DNA from: Vitis vinifera
Lineage: Eukaryota > Streptophyta > Magnoliopsida > Vitales > Vitaceae
Direction: 5' to 3'
Assembly (NCBI RefSeq): GCF_030704535.1
Contig: NC_081821.1
Span: 7,331,001-7,395,000, forward strand
Length of the DNA: 64,000 nucleotides
The notes under the pieces were generated by a model, which was not told the origin of the DNA, did not search any database, and was given only the letters and a program-made list of their open reading frames with translations. Shown here piece by piece: positions 1-9,790 of this stretch. How positions within the stretch are numbered: position 1 is the stretch's first letter; each line of letters opens with the position of its first letter. Both the position numbers and the translations under genes were made by a program.

Positions 1-1433
1 GGGACTCCATAGCGGCAGATAATGTGTGATCTGATGAAACTAGCAACTCCAGCTGATGTCAACCTCGCATATGAAGCGGCCTCCACCCACTTGGTGAAGT
101 AATCGATGGCGACCAGGATGAACTCATGACCATTGGAAGATTTCGGTGAAATCTTCCCGATGATATCAATACCCCAGACGGAAAATGGCCATGGTGAAGT
201 CAAAGCGTGCAGCTCGGACGGTGGCACGTGAATGAGGTCCCCATGTATCTGACACTCGGGACATCTCTGAACAAACTGGCAGCAATCCGTCTCCATGGTC
301 AACCAGAAGTAACCGGTCCTCATGATCTTACGAGCCAACATATGTCCTCCCATATGTGGTCCGCAGACTCCCGCATGAACCTCTCTCATCACTCGATCGG
401 CAGAGGTGCGGTCCAAACATAATAGTAGCATCCCATCAGGCGATCGTCTATACAATGTCTCGCCATAGATGACGAATCGGGTAGCCAACTGTCTCAATGC
501 TCTCTTATCCTTGGCCGTGGCAGCCTCAGGATATACGCCAAGTCTCAAGAAGTGATATATGTCATGGTACCAGGGCAGACCATCGTCTATCTCTGCATCA
601 TCGATCAGGCAACAATAAGCAGGAGCGGATCTCGACTCGATCAACAAAGGTCGAACAGTGGCGTCAACGGGAATGTCGATCATGGAAGCTAGAGTAGCTA
701 AAGCATCAGCAAACTGGTTCTGCGCTCTAGGCAGATGGGTATATCTCAAGTCACCAAATCTCCTAACCAGTAACTCCAAATATGCATGATAAGGCTTAAG
801 CTTCACATCTCTAGTCTTCCACTCGCCCTGAACCTGTCTCAATACCAGATTGGAGTCACCAAACACCTCCATCTGCCTAATCCCGAGCTCGAGGGCCGTC
901 TCTAATCCCAAGATACAAGCCTCATACTCAACAATGTTGTTCGTGGCAGGATGTCGATCCGAGAATGCCAAACGAACAGATCTGGGAATGTGATCACCGT
1001 GAGGGGATATCAACAAGACGCCTATCCCATATCCGGAATGGTTGGCCGCGCCATCAAAGTACATGCGCCAACCTGACAGACTAGTCACAGCAGCGACATC
1101 CTCGTCTGGAAAATCATCGTCAATAGCTCTGGCATCAGAAACTGGTAATGAGGCTAGATGATCTGCTACAATGCTCCCTCTGATGGACTTCTGAGTGACA
1201 TAATGGATGTCAAACTCAGTAAGAAGTACCAGCCATCTCATAAGGCGACCAACCAGAGCGGGTCTGTCAAACAAATATCTCAGAGGATCCAAGCGAGATA
1301 TCAAAGGCACGGAATACTCGGTCATGTAATGTCTCAACCGGCGAGTGGCCCAAACCAATGCCAAACAATAACGCTCAATCATGACATACCTCGTCTCGTA
1401 GTCTAACATCCTCTTACTCAAATAGTAAATGGC
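1..1433 (-). pseudogene. Continuation of the pol frame: RNase H, second RNase H, integrase (partial, cut by the window edge)
   Basis: Directly after the TGA the same frame stays open to base 1. It encodes the rest of RNase H (AIYYLSKRMLDYETRY, then the tether region), then a second RNase H-like domain from about 1075 down to 700 (start MYFDGAANHSGYGIG, middle NIVEYEA, then FGDSNLVLRQVQGEW), giving the Asp-Glu-Asp catalytic set. Next come an HHCC zinc finger (GPHMGGH then CPECQIHGD, about 390-260) and the integrase core start (VWGIDIIGK near 160, AIDYFTKWVEAA near 100). In an intact element this would be one polyprotein with the upstream frame. It is labelled pseudogene because the stop separates it from any start codon. 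Confidence 0.88.
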
Positions 1434-4400
1434 TCAATCCTTGCCCGAATCATCGAGCTGAGCTAACATGCAACCCAAGGCCACGTCTGATACGGACAAG
1501 TATAAGAGTAGAGGACGGCCTGGTGTAGGAGGCGCTAGAACTGGAGGCGACAACAAGTACTCCCTGATCCTCTCAAATGCGCGCTGACACTGATCATCCC
1601 AAACAGTAGGTTGACTCTTCCTCAAGAGTCGAAATATGGGCTCGCAGATGTCTGTCAATCTGGCTATGAATCTACTGATGTACTGAAGTCTGCCCAGGAA
1701 GCCTCTGACCTCTCTCTCTGTCCTCGGCGCAGGCATGTCAAGAATGGCTCTAATCTTGTCCGGATCTACCTCTATGCCTCGCTCACTGACCATGTATCCT
1801 AAGAGCTTCCCAAAAGTCACTCCGAAAGTGCACTTCTTGGGATTCAGTCTCAATCTGAACTGTCTGGTCCTCTCAAAGAACCTCTCAAGAGCTGCCAAAT
1901 GATCTGATCTATCTCGGGATTTCACTATCATGTCGTCTACGTAAACCTCGACATCCCGATGCATCATGTCATGGAAGAGTGTGGTCGCTGCTCTCTGATA
2001 TGTGGCTCCTGCGTTCTTCAATCCGAATGGCATGACTCTATAGCAATAAGTGCCCCACTCGGTAATGAAGGACGTCTTCTCCATGTCCTCTGGAGCCATC
2101 AAGATCTGATTGTACCCGGAAAATCCGTCCATAAAGGACAACATCGAATGACCTGCCGTACTGTCAACTAGCATGTCGATCTGTGGAAGAGGAAAATCGT
2201 CCTTAGGACTGGCCTTGTTGAGATCTCGGAAATCAACACAGACTCTCACCTTGCCGTCTTTCTTGGGAACAGGGACGACATTGGCCAACCACTCCGGGTA
2301 CTCAACCACTGATAAGAATCCTACACTGAGCTGCTTCTGGATCTCCTCTTTCACTTGCAAGCTCCAACGAGGGTGCAATCGTCTCAACTTCTGCTTAACC
2401 GGTCGGGCCCGGGGCAGAAGTGGCAAACGATGCTGGACGATAGATGGATCAAGGCCTGGCATGTCCTCATAGGACCATGCGAAAACGTCCAAGTAGGATC
2501 TGAGTAGCTGGATGAGGCTATCTCTCTCATCTGTAGACAAATCCGATCCGATCCTCAACTCCCTAGGCTGATCTGCCGTGCCAAAGTCAACAATCTCGGT
2601 GTCCCCTACAGCAGGTGAAACTCTCTGATCAACGGGGTCTGAATCGGAAGCAGAAGACGAGTCATCGTCTGAGTCGTGCTGCGCAATCTCATCATCAATG
2701 TAAAAAATCTGTGATGTGGGTGAAGATGGTGCAGATAAATCAATAACATGAGAGACAGGCAAATACTCAAAGGTGCTCAAATCCATAGATGAAAAGTCAG
2801 AAACATAGTCATGACGGGAGACAAATCCCGATAAAACATCAAAGGTGAGAGGTGGGTCCACAAGGTCGGACGCTCCCTCAACTAGGCCAACAGGGCCATC
2901 AAACAAATCAACAGCAACTATAACATCCTCGACGGCCTCTAGAGTGGGGGCAACCTGGATCTCCTCGGCGATCTCGAGGACGGACACCCCGAAGAGATCA
3001 AAAGGTGAAGCGAGCTCCGGCGGGGCCATCTCCTCGGTCTGGCTCAAATTCATCGCGAGCATCTCATCAACGTACTCGTCACGTGGCACGACTCCATCTG
3101 CTACGTCTCCAATCTCGGCAAAAGTCCCGTGATCATCGATCTCATCCGGGAAGCAAAGCGTCATAAGGCTCGTGCGATCTGGGGAAGGAGGAGCAATCAA
3201 CACAGAAGCCGAAGGGCCAGGGGCTCCGTCACTCAACTGTAACTGCTGGACGAGGCACTGAAGCTCGGCCTCCTGGGTGGTGCTGAGTCCTCCGATGATC
3301 CCATCAGATGGTGCATGTGACTCCGATGCCCTCACAAAGTAATCAGATAAGCTCCTGGTGTATGGGCGAAGAGGATAGTCGAAAGGCGTGTGGGTCAGCC
3401 GAGCCCTCGCTCTCTCCCTGCGCAAACACGCCATGTATCGATAGTCAGCCTCGGTGGGAATGAACCCAAGCCCAAATGGTACGTCATGATCAGGAATGGT
3501 GATGAACTCGCTCGGTCCATGCTGACGTCGACCCAACCCCATGCCGGGTAGATAGGACATGCCTCTCATGATATCAAGCACCACTGTGCTCCCATGCTGG
3601 TCAAAGGACATAGCGATGAAGTCCCGACAAAAGTCTCCCAGCTCAAGAGTCTGTACCTCATCAAAAGTGAACCCGGTCAGTAGTAAATCATCGTCACTGT
3701 GGCTGATCTGGAGCACGGGCTCAGCGGAAATGAACATGTCCCCTGCCGACTGTACGACGACTACCTGGCCCTCATGGATGAACTTCACTTTCTGATGAAG
3801 TGAAGAAGGAATGGCTCCAGCTCGATGAATCCACGGTCGACCCAAAAGTAAGTTAAAGGATGTAGGAATCCTCAAAACCTGAAAGATAGTGATAAATGTG
3901 GTCGGACCTATCAGGAGCTCAATCTCCAATGTACCCATGACCTCTCTACGGGTGCTGTCATAAGCTCGAACGGTCTGAGTGGATGGACCGAAGTCGGATG
4001 GTGCGTACCCAAGAGCGATGGCGGTGGCCAGAGGACATACGTTCAGGTCCGAGCCATTGTCCAGAAGGACAGATGGAACTCGGCGACCTGAACAGCCAAC
4101 AGATATATAGAGAGGACGCGTGTGGCCAGATCCCTCTGGTGGCAGGTCGTCATCGGAAAAGACGATACAAGTGGCTCTGCCAGCCGTCATCATATGAATG
4201 AGTCCCTCAGGAGTGGTCGTGGTATCGACTCTGATCTGGCTCAGAGCTCGAGTCAATGCATCCCGATGAGTACTGGAGGACGCTAAAAGGCTCCAGATAG
4301 AAATACGAGCCTGAGTGCTCTGCAACTGCCTCAAAATCTCGTCATCCTCTACTCTGACCTCCTCCTGGGATGACGTACCTCCTAAGGGTCTAGCGGCAGC

Positions 4401-6332
4401 AGCTGGAGGTGGCTGTCTCATCACTCTACCTCCTCGGAGAACGTACTGAATGTCCAGAGTCTGAGAATCATCAACGTACGGAGCCTGAACCCCCTCAACA
4501 TCCGGGATCAAGATGAAAGGCGTCTGGACACTGTAATGTGGCAAAATCAATGGCTCAACTGTGGTAGCCTGCACGGACGCCGCCTCGGGAACTAATCGGA
4601 AGGGAGCAGGCATCCGAGGACCCAGAGTCACCCCACTCGTCTCATAAATCAAATCTGGCATGATGGGCTCTGGGTCTGAATCATCATCACTCAGCATGTG
4701 GATGTGGTCATCGATCTCATCAAACTCTAAGAAATGAATGTCATCGGCTGGTGGAGGGACTGCATGTGTGGTGTGAGCAGGCAACGGGTTCGTGGTCACA
4801 CTCGGCTGACCCAAGTGTACCAAACCCTGGTCGATCAAATCCTGAACGGCATGCCTCAAAGCGGTGCATCGATCGGTCTCATGTCCAGGCCCCTGATGGT
4901 ATGCACAGTGTAGATCCATCCTGAACTGAGGTGGAATCGGCTGAGGCGGCGGCCGAGGGGTGAGAGTAGTCAATAACCCAGCCTCTGTAAGCTTCCGAAG
5001 AGCCTGGCTCAACGGCATGCCTATCTGTGAGAACTGCCTCTGCGTCCTCAAAGCAAAGGGAGCAGAAGTCTGCTGAGCTCTGGGTCGGGGATAAGGCGCT
5101 GCGGGCCTCGCAGTGAACTGTGCAGCATAGCATGGCTGTCCTGTAGTCGTGTAAGAAACCGGGGGTCTCTCAATGCCCTGGGAAGCATAATAAGGCAAAG
5201 CTAAAGTCTGCGGAGTATATGTCTGATCATAAGCTGGACGAGGTGCCCGTGGCCTGTACTGATGAGAGGCATAGGACAAATGAGGCTCGGGAAACTGTGG
5301 GATCGACTGATGGCGTCTAGGAGGCCTCTGACTGGATGAACTGATAGCACTAACATCTGTCGACCTCTGTCCTACGAATGGTTTCTTCCCCTTAACATCA
5401 CTAGAGGAAGAATCTGTCCATAAACCTCTCGAGATGCCGTCCTCGACATCATACAGAGCCATAACTAGAGACCCAAAATCTGTGAATGGGGCCCCTACCA
5501 CATGTCTGGCGATCCGCGGCTGCAAACTCCTCAAAACCATCTGAATCTGGTCCCTCTCTGATGGTCTATCGATAATCTCAGCTATCTTCCCGCGCCAGCG
5601 GGAAATGAAAGAAGAAACAGACTCCTCCGCCCTCTGTCTCAAAGCCTCGAGCTCCCTCCTCGATACGTCTACGACAGTGTTAAACGAAAACTGTCGTAGG
5701 AACTCCTGGGCCAAGTCGTCCCATGTGCGGCGCCTCGAGGCCTCCAGAGATGCAAACCAACGCTGAGCCGCCCCACTCAAAGATAGTGGGAAAAGAGTAA
5801 TCATCTGAGGCTCGTCCAGTCCATGAGCCCTCATCACGGTGCTGTATAATCGAAGATGGAGGCGTGGACAACCAATGCCAGTATACCTCTCAATGTCAGG
5901 CATCCTGAACTTAGCCGGCAAGTTAGCTACCGGCACTCCATCAAAACCCTCCCAAGTAGTGGCTCTATCGGAAGCCCTCAGCTGTCTCAAACCCTGCTCA
6001 AGTCTATCCATGCGAGCATGCGGGTCCTCTGAGGTCGGGGTGGGCACAATGATGGGAGGCGGGGCGACCCCGGTCTGACTATGCAGAGTGAACGGCATGG
6101 CCTGTGGCGCTGACTGACTGGGTGGAGGAGGTGGTGGCACTGTAGGGTCATACTGGGCACCAACCGGGGGCGGGGCCTGCTGGGCCTGCTGCCCATCTAT
6201 CCTCCGGCCAAGGCTAGCTATAGCCTCCTGAATCGAAGCCATGGCCTCAGCGAACTGATCGACGGTAACTATCTGTGAATCCATATCCCTCTGATCCGAT
6301 CTCTGGTCTAACTGGTCCGATACCCTGATCAA
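1434..6332 (-). CDS. gag-protease-reverse transcriptase polyprotein, ended by a premature stop
   Basis: A 1632-codon frame read from ATG at 6332. Gag core lies at about residues 140-300. A Cys-His zinc-knuckle-like motif (CAYHQGPGHETDRC) sits near residue 480. The aspartic protease has its active site as LLDNGSDLN near residue 758. A G-patch-like run rich in Gly (GMSYLPGMGLGRR) lies near residue 925. Reverse transcriptase spans about 1310-1500, with VCVDFRDLNKASPKDDFPLP and the catalytic YVDD near 1464. The first part of RNase H follows (VSDVALGCMLAQLDDSGKD). Gag, protease and pol share one frame with no frameshift. The frame stops at TGA 1434-1436 inside RNase H, and recognisable coding continues in the same frame. 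The start is the first ATG of the open frame; a few residues upstream cannot be excluded. Confidence 0.92.
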   Translation of the reverse strand: MIRVSDQLDQRSDQRDMDSQIVTVDQFAEAMASIQEAIASLGRRIDGQQAQQAPPPVGAQYDPTVPPPPPPSQSAPQAMPFTLHSQTGVAPPPIIVPTPTSEDPHARMDRLEQGLRQLRASDRATTWEGFDGVPVANLPAKFRMPDIERYTGIGCPRLHLRLYSTVMRAHGLDEPQMITLFPLSLSGAAQRWFASLEASRRRTWDDLAQEFLRQFSFNTVVDVSRRELEALRQRAEESVSSFISRWRGKIAEIIDRPSERDQIQMVLRSLQPRIARHVVGAPFTDFGSLVMALYDVEDGISRGLWTDSSSSDVKGKKPFVGQRSTDVSAISSSSQRPPRRHQSIPQFPEPHLSYASHQYRPRAPRPAYDQTYTPQTLALPYYASQGIERPPVSYTTTGQPCYAAQFTARPAAPYPRPRAQQTSAPFALRTQRQFSQIGMPLSQALRKLTEAGLLTTLTPRPPPQPIPPQFRMDLHCAYHQGPGHETDRCTALRHAVQDLIDQGLVHLGQPSVTTNPLPAHTTHAVPPPADDIHFLEFDEIDDHIHMLSDDDSDPEPIMPDLIYETSGVTLGPRMPAPFRLVPEAASVQATTVEPLILPHYSVQTPFILIPDVEGVQAPYVDDSQTLDIQYVLRGGRVMRQPPPAAAARPLGGTSSQEEVRVEDDEILRQLQSTQARISIWSLLASSSTHRDALTRALSQIRVDTTTTPEGLIHMMTAGRATCIVFSDDDLPPEGSGHTRPLYISVGCSGRRVPSVLLDNGSDLNVCPLATAIALGYAPSDFGPSTQTVRAYDSTRREVMGTLEIELLIGPTTFITIFQVLRIPTSFNLLLGRPWIHRAGAIPSSLHQKVKFIHEGQVVVVQSAGDMFISAEPVLQISHSDDDLLLTGFTFDEVQTLELGDFCRDFIAMSFDQHGSTVVLDIMRGMSYLPGMGLGRRQHGPSEFITIPDHDVPFGLGFIPTEADYRYMACLRRERARARLTHTPFDYPLRPYTRSLSDYFVRASESHAPSDGIIGGLSTTQEAELQCLVQQLQLSDGAPGPSASVLIAPPSPDRTSLMTLCFPDEIDDHGTFAEIGDVADGVVPRDEYVDEMLAMNLSQTEEMAPPELASPFDLFGVSVLEIAEEIQVAPTLEAVEDVIVAVDLFDGPVGLVEGASDLVDPPLTFDVLSGFVSRHDYVSDFSSMDLSTFEYLPVSHVIDLSAPSSPTSQIFYIDDEIAQHDSDDDSSSASDSDPVDQRVSPAVGDTEIVDFGTADQPRELRIGSDLSTDERDSLIQLLRSYLDVFAWSYEDMPGLDPSIVQHRLPLLPRARPVKQKLRRLHPRWSLQVKEEIQKQLSVGFLSVVEYPEWLANVVPVPKKDGKVRVCVDFRDLNKASPKDDFPLPQIDMLVDSTAGHSMLSFMDGFSGYNQILMAPEDMEKTSFITEWGTYCYRVMPFGLKNAGATYQRAATTLFHDMMHRDVEVYVDDMIVKSRDRSDHLAALERFFERTRQFRLRLNPKKCTFGVTFGKLLGYMVSERGIEVDPDKIRAILDMPAPRTEREVRGFLGRLQYISRFIARLTDICEPIFRLLRKSQPTVWDDQCQRAFERIREYLLSPPVLAPPTPGRPLLLYLSVSDVALGCMLAQLDDSGKD

Positions 6333-7621
6333 TCTACCCCCAACTCTAATCCAAGAAGTCGATCCCAGACTGAACGTGTCGGTACTCCTACAATAGCGAA
6401 AATACTAGATAAGGTGCGGGGTAAGGGAAACTTCACAAAGAATGTCTATCAAATGCGTCAAAAGGTAGCCTGGAAGCGAACAAACCGATATCCAACCCTG
6501 AGCAGATATATAAGAGACTACTGCGAAGGTAACCAAACCTGTTACTACTGAACCGGCTCTGAAGGCCCACGGACGCACCCACGTGTAGGGAGGGAGTCCT
6601 AATTGAAGGATCTACGGCTCAACCTACAAGGTGAAGGTGGCTCTAAATGGATATGGGTGGACTTTAAAAGATCCCTAGCAGAAGCGATCATACCCTCCAA
6701 CGATACGCAACCCTCTGCACGCCTCAAAAGAGACGGGGTGCTTCCATGCAAGGTGGTCATCACCTCCACACATGCACTACCTCGACATCCCAGGGGGTTT
6801 GCTATGGTGAAACCTCTCAAACTCTCAACGCTCAATGGTCAACTAAAGTGCACAGTGAATGGTGTGGGTGCATCCGAAAACCCTAAGAATCTAGAGCAGA
6901 AGAGGAAACACACTGGTCGCATGACTATCCATGAATCCTAGCTCGGGGCTATACAGGTCTTCAATGATCGGACTCCAATCGACATCAAAGTGTCGCTCTC
7001 CTCCAGAATACTCCCGTGCATCGATATAGCCCGTCGCCAGACCCTACTCCTAGTCTCTGGCTCGGTCAGAGAGCAAGCACACATAAGGTCTCACACTTGC
7101 AACAATGAGAACCGAGATGAAAAGAATGACCGAGACCAAGAGGTTTGGAGGTAGGGGGATAGAAGTGAGGCCCACATAGACAGACGGCATGCAATCATGC
7201 AGAGGGAGGGCAGTCATGCATCATACAGTCAGGCAGAGCAGGATATATTACTCATATACACACGAGATAAGCGAGAATACGACAATCAAGACGAATAGTG
7301 ATACGAACATCATGCTCAGAGATGGTCGAAACAGTATTACAAGTCAGAGAATCAACATGTCAAGTTGAGTGATATACAGCGGTGAGTGTATGCATGTGAA
7401 GTGATCAGAACAAGCATGGTAAAATCAGAATCAATGTGCTAATCAATGCAATAAGATCAATCATCAATAGTCCAACATGCCAACATCTCAAATGAATACG
7501 ACATCTAAGCATGCATCAAGAAATCCTCAATGTACAATCAAGAGATGAGCATCCACTGATCGCCCAATCAAATGTCACGTTTGCTTCACTCTAAGTTCAA
7601 GCTTGACCCTCTAAAAAAATT
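6333..7621 (-). other. Untranslated leader of the retrotransposon
   Basis: About 1.3 kb lies between the primer-binding site and the gag ATG. It has only short open frames in all phases. The longest, 6603-6941 on the plus strand, runs opposite to the element and shows no family motif. I see no additional ORF of the kind placed before gag in Ogre elements. Confidence 0.6.
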
Positions 7622-7639
7622 TCCCCAGCGGAGTCGCCA
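7622..7639 (-). other. Primer-binding site (tRNA-Arg type)
   Basis: Read on the minus strand the site is TGGCGACTCCGCTGGGGA, three bases after the LTR end (...CCACA). It begins with TGG, the complement of the tRNA 3' CCA. My recollection is that this sequence matches the tRNA-Arg site used by Ogre/Tat elements; a tRNA alignment would settle the isoacceptor. Confidence 0.8.
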
Positions 7640-7642
7640 TTT

Positions 7643-8028
7643 TGTGGACCCCGCATTTCAGCTTATGCGTTTCCCACTCGATGACGAGCTCGATTTTTAT
7701 TTGAAAATTTGATTTTTTATTTGATTAAAAGAACTGACTTGGAGTCGCCACTTATTTTTGTTTTATTTTTAAAGGGTAAACAAAATAAGAAAGGAAAACC
7801 CTAGGTGTGACTCCTTGTTTTGGAAAAGGTGGTCTGTGAAAAATCGGATCGGGTTCGGGGGCCAGGTTACTTATCAGGAAGGTACGGTAAAAACCATAGC
7901 ACCCTTCTAAGTCCCTAAAAACAGGTCTCTACTAATAAAATGAAGCAATCATGGCAATGGACGAGTAGATCAATGAGTACCCAGAATAAATCATGCACAC
8001 GTGAGAATCAAAATATGCTTGGACAATC
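7643..8028 (-). repeat. 5' LTR fragment, 3'-terminal 386 bp only
   Basis: Begins TGTGGACCCC on the plus strand, so it ends ...GGGGTCCACA on the element strand. It matches 14395-14780 base for base except for two substitutions near its start, then similarity ends at 8028. The remaining roughly 3.5 kb of the LTR seen in the solo copy is missing, and no matching LTR end (GGGGTCTACA) follows downstream. Confidence 0.9.
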
Positions 8029-9790
8029 CCTGGTTTTGAGGTGTTGTGGGATAAGACCATCCTCTCCTAAGTCCTATCTGCCGGTTCTGCCCATCACCTC
8101 ATCAACCCAACCCACCTCCTTCTAGTAAAAGGGCATGGAGGAGATATGGTTTTTGCAGAACCAATAATAGTAATGAAAATGAGGTGATATGAAAACAGCA
8201 AAAGGATTCTATATGGTCCAACTTTGCTAGGTTAGAGTTTCTTATCATCATTTTATATAAATTCTAATGATCATATTTTGAAAAATCTAGTTCCCTCCTT
8301 GGTTGAGACCAACAAAAAGGATGGCAAAGGGGGTTTCCCTACTGATCCGGCTGTCAATTTGACAAAAGGGTCAAATGGGATTCATACCATATATTTACCT
8401 TATTCCTATAAAATCAAAGAAAAGGATGGCTTTCTCTTGCTTGGCTACTTAAAATTCTGCAATCAAAGAACATACAAGCCCCACACCCTTTTTTAGGAAG
8501 ATAATTCTCAAAGACATCCACATAAACTTTCTTGGTATCCATTTTTGGTAATAAATAAATAAATAAAATATGAATGTGAAATGATAAAAGTTGTTTCCTC
8601 TTGAACCTTTCAATTCCACCCATTAAAACCCTAACCCTTTTCTTCATCAAATTCTTGATTTTAATTTCCTTTTATTCCCTTTCCCAAAATGTAAAGTAAA
8701 CATGCCATAATACTGCTAGATAAACCCAGCCCACCAAAACTGCTCTCATATATTCCCAAGCCCGGCCCTGTAATTCATGGCCCGGCCCAGTTTTAGACAC
8801 CAATTAATAAGAATCAAGGTCTTAAAGCACATAACTTCTTAATGGGGGTAAAAGCCTGAGGTTCAAAAGACTCTTTTTGGTGGAACTGAAAGAACAAGCA
8901 CCATGTTATAATATGATCCATACAATTTTTTTAGTAATAAATGAAATATTTCTTATTTCAATATTTTTCTTATGAAAATATAAATTAGTTCGAATAAAAT
9001 TATAAAATATTAAAAAGATTGAGATGGCCTTATAAAGGTTATACCATATAGGTACAATGGTCTCATGCCTCATGAAGTTGATTTCAAATTGAGGGTGTAA
9101 ATTAGGTAGCAAACATAAGAATTTATTTCAGGTTAGGTTGAGGAGTAACGCTAGTCCAACCCTGATTAAGAATTAATAAACTTGAATCCAATCCAATTTG
9201 ATCTCCATTTCAAGGTACTTAACCAAAATCCAACACCAGGTTATTCAAACATTGACCGAGCTCAATCTAAATTAAGTTTTTTATTGAAAAAATTCAACCT
9301 AAGCATCATTCGATGATTAAAAATGATTGTTCAAACTTGTAACAACCTATACCCAATTATATAAATATTATTTACTTTGAGTTCAAATAAACCATGTAAA
9401 TATTATCTACTTTAAGTTCAAAGGGTTCTCACGACTTTAAAACGCATCTCCTCGTACAAACACAATGTTTTATATCTTGAAGAATTGAGAGATCAAATAG
9501 ACAAACACTCCTTACCGACCCAAATAATTATAATTTCAAAAAAAGAGAATTAATTATACATTTGTTGGAAAGTTTACTTTTTATCTTATATGTTATTACA
9601 AAATTGTAAAGTCCAAATTTTCCAAGGGCAACAAAAACTTTACTACTACTAAGTTAAGAAAACACCAAGCATATAATCGAATCAAGTGCATGGATTTTTT
9701 TTTATAATCATAAAAGCAGAGGATGGAAGTGATGAGATGATAATTTACTATGGTTTTTGGGTATGGTTCATTCATTCATAGGATATATTC
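8029..9790. other. Intergenic, no gene seen
   Basis: AT-rich non-coding sequence with short open frames only. It starts at the retrotransposon breakpoint. Short GC-rich patches (for example GGCCCGGCCCAG near 8780) interrupt it. I recognise no gene or complete transposon here. Confidence 0.5.

Larger units (their letters stand above)
1..8028 (-). mobile_element. Tat-lineage Ty3/gypsy LTR retrotransposon, 5' part
   Basis: Seen: on the minus strand the order is LTR fragment (7643-8028), primer-binding site (7622-7639), leader, gag, protease, a G-patch-like stretch, reverse transcriptase, RNase H, a second RNase H-like domain, then the integrase zinc finger and the start of the catalytic core, running off the window at base 1. 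Known: a second, archaeal-type RNase H between the first RNase H and integrase is a hallmark of the plant Tat clade (Ogre, Retand and relatives). The 5' LTR is truncated at 8028, where similarity to the solo LTR at 14395-18285 stops abruptly. An in-frame TGA at 1434-1436 breaks the polyprotein, so this copy is probably non-autonomous. The 3' LTR lies outside the window. Confidence 0.93.

Noticed and set aside
4879..5133. Minus-strand frame inside gag in another phase
   Set aside because: A shadow of the long polyprotein frame.
6603..6941. 112-codon plus-strand frame in the retrotransposon leader
   Set aside because: It runs opposite to the element, overlaps another frame on the minus strand, and shows no domain or codon pattern.
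8278..8650. Short frames on both strands after the LTR breakpoint
   Set aside because: No family similarity, no splice pattern, AT-biased.
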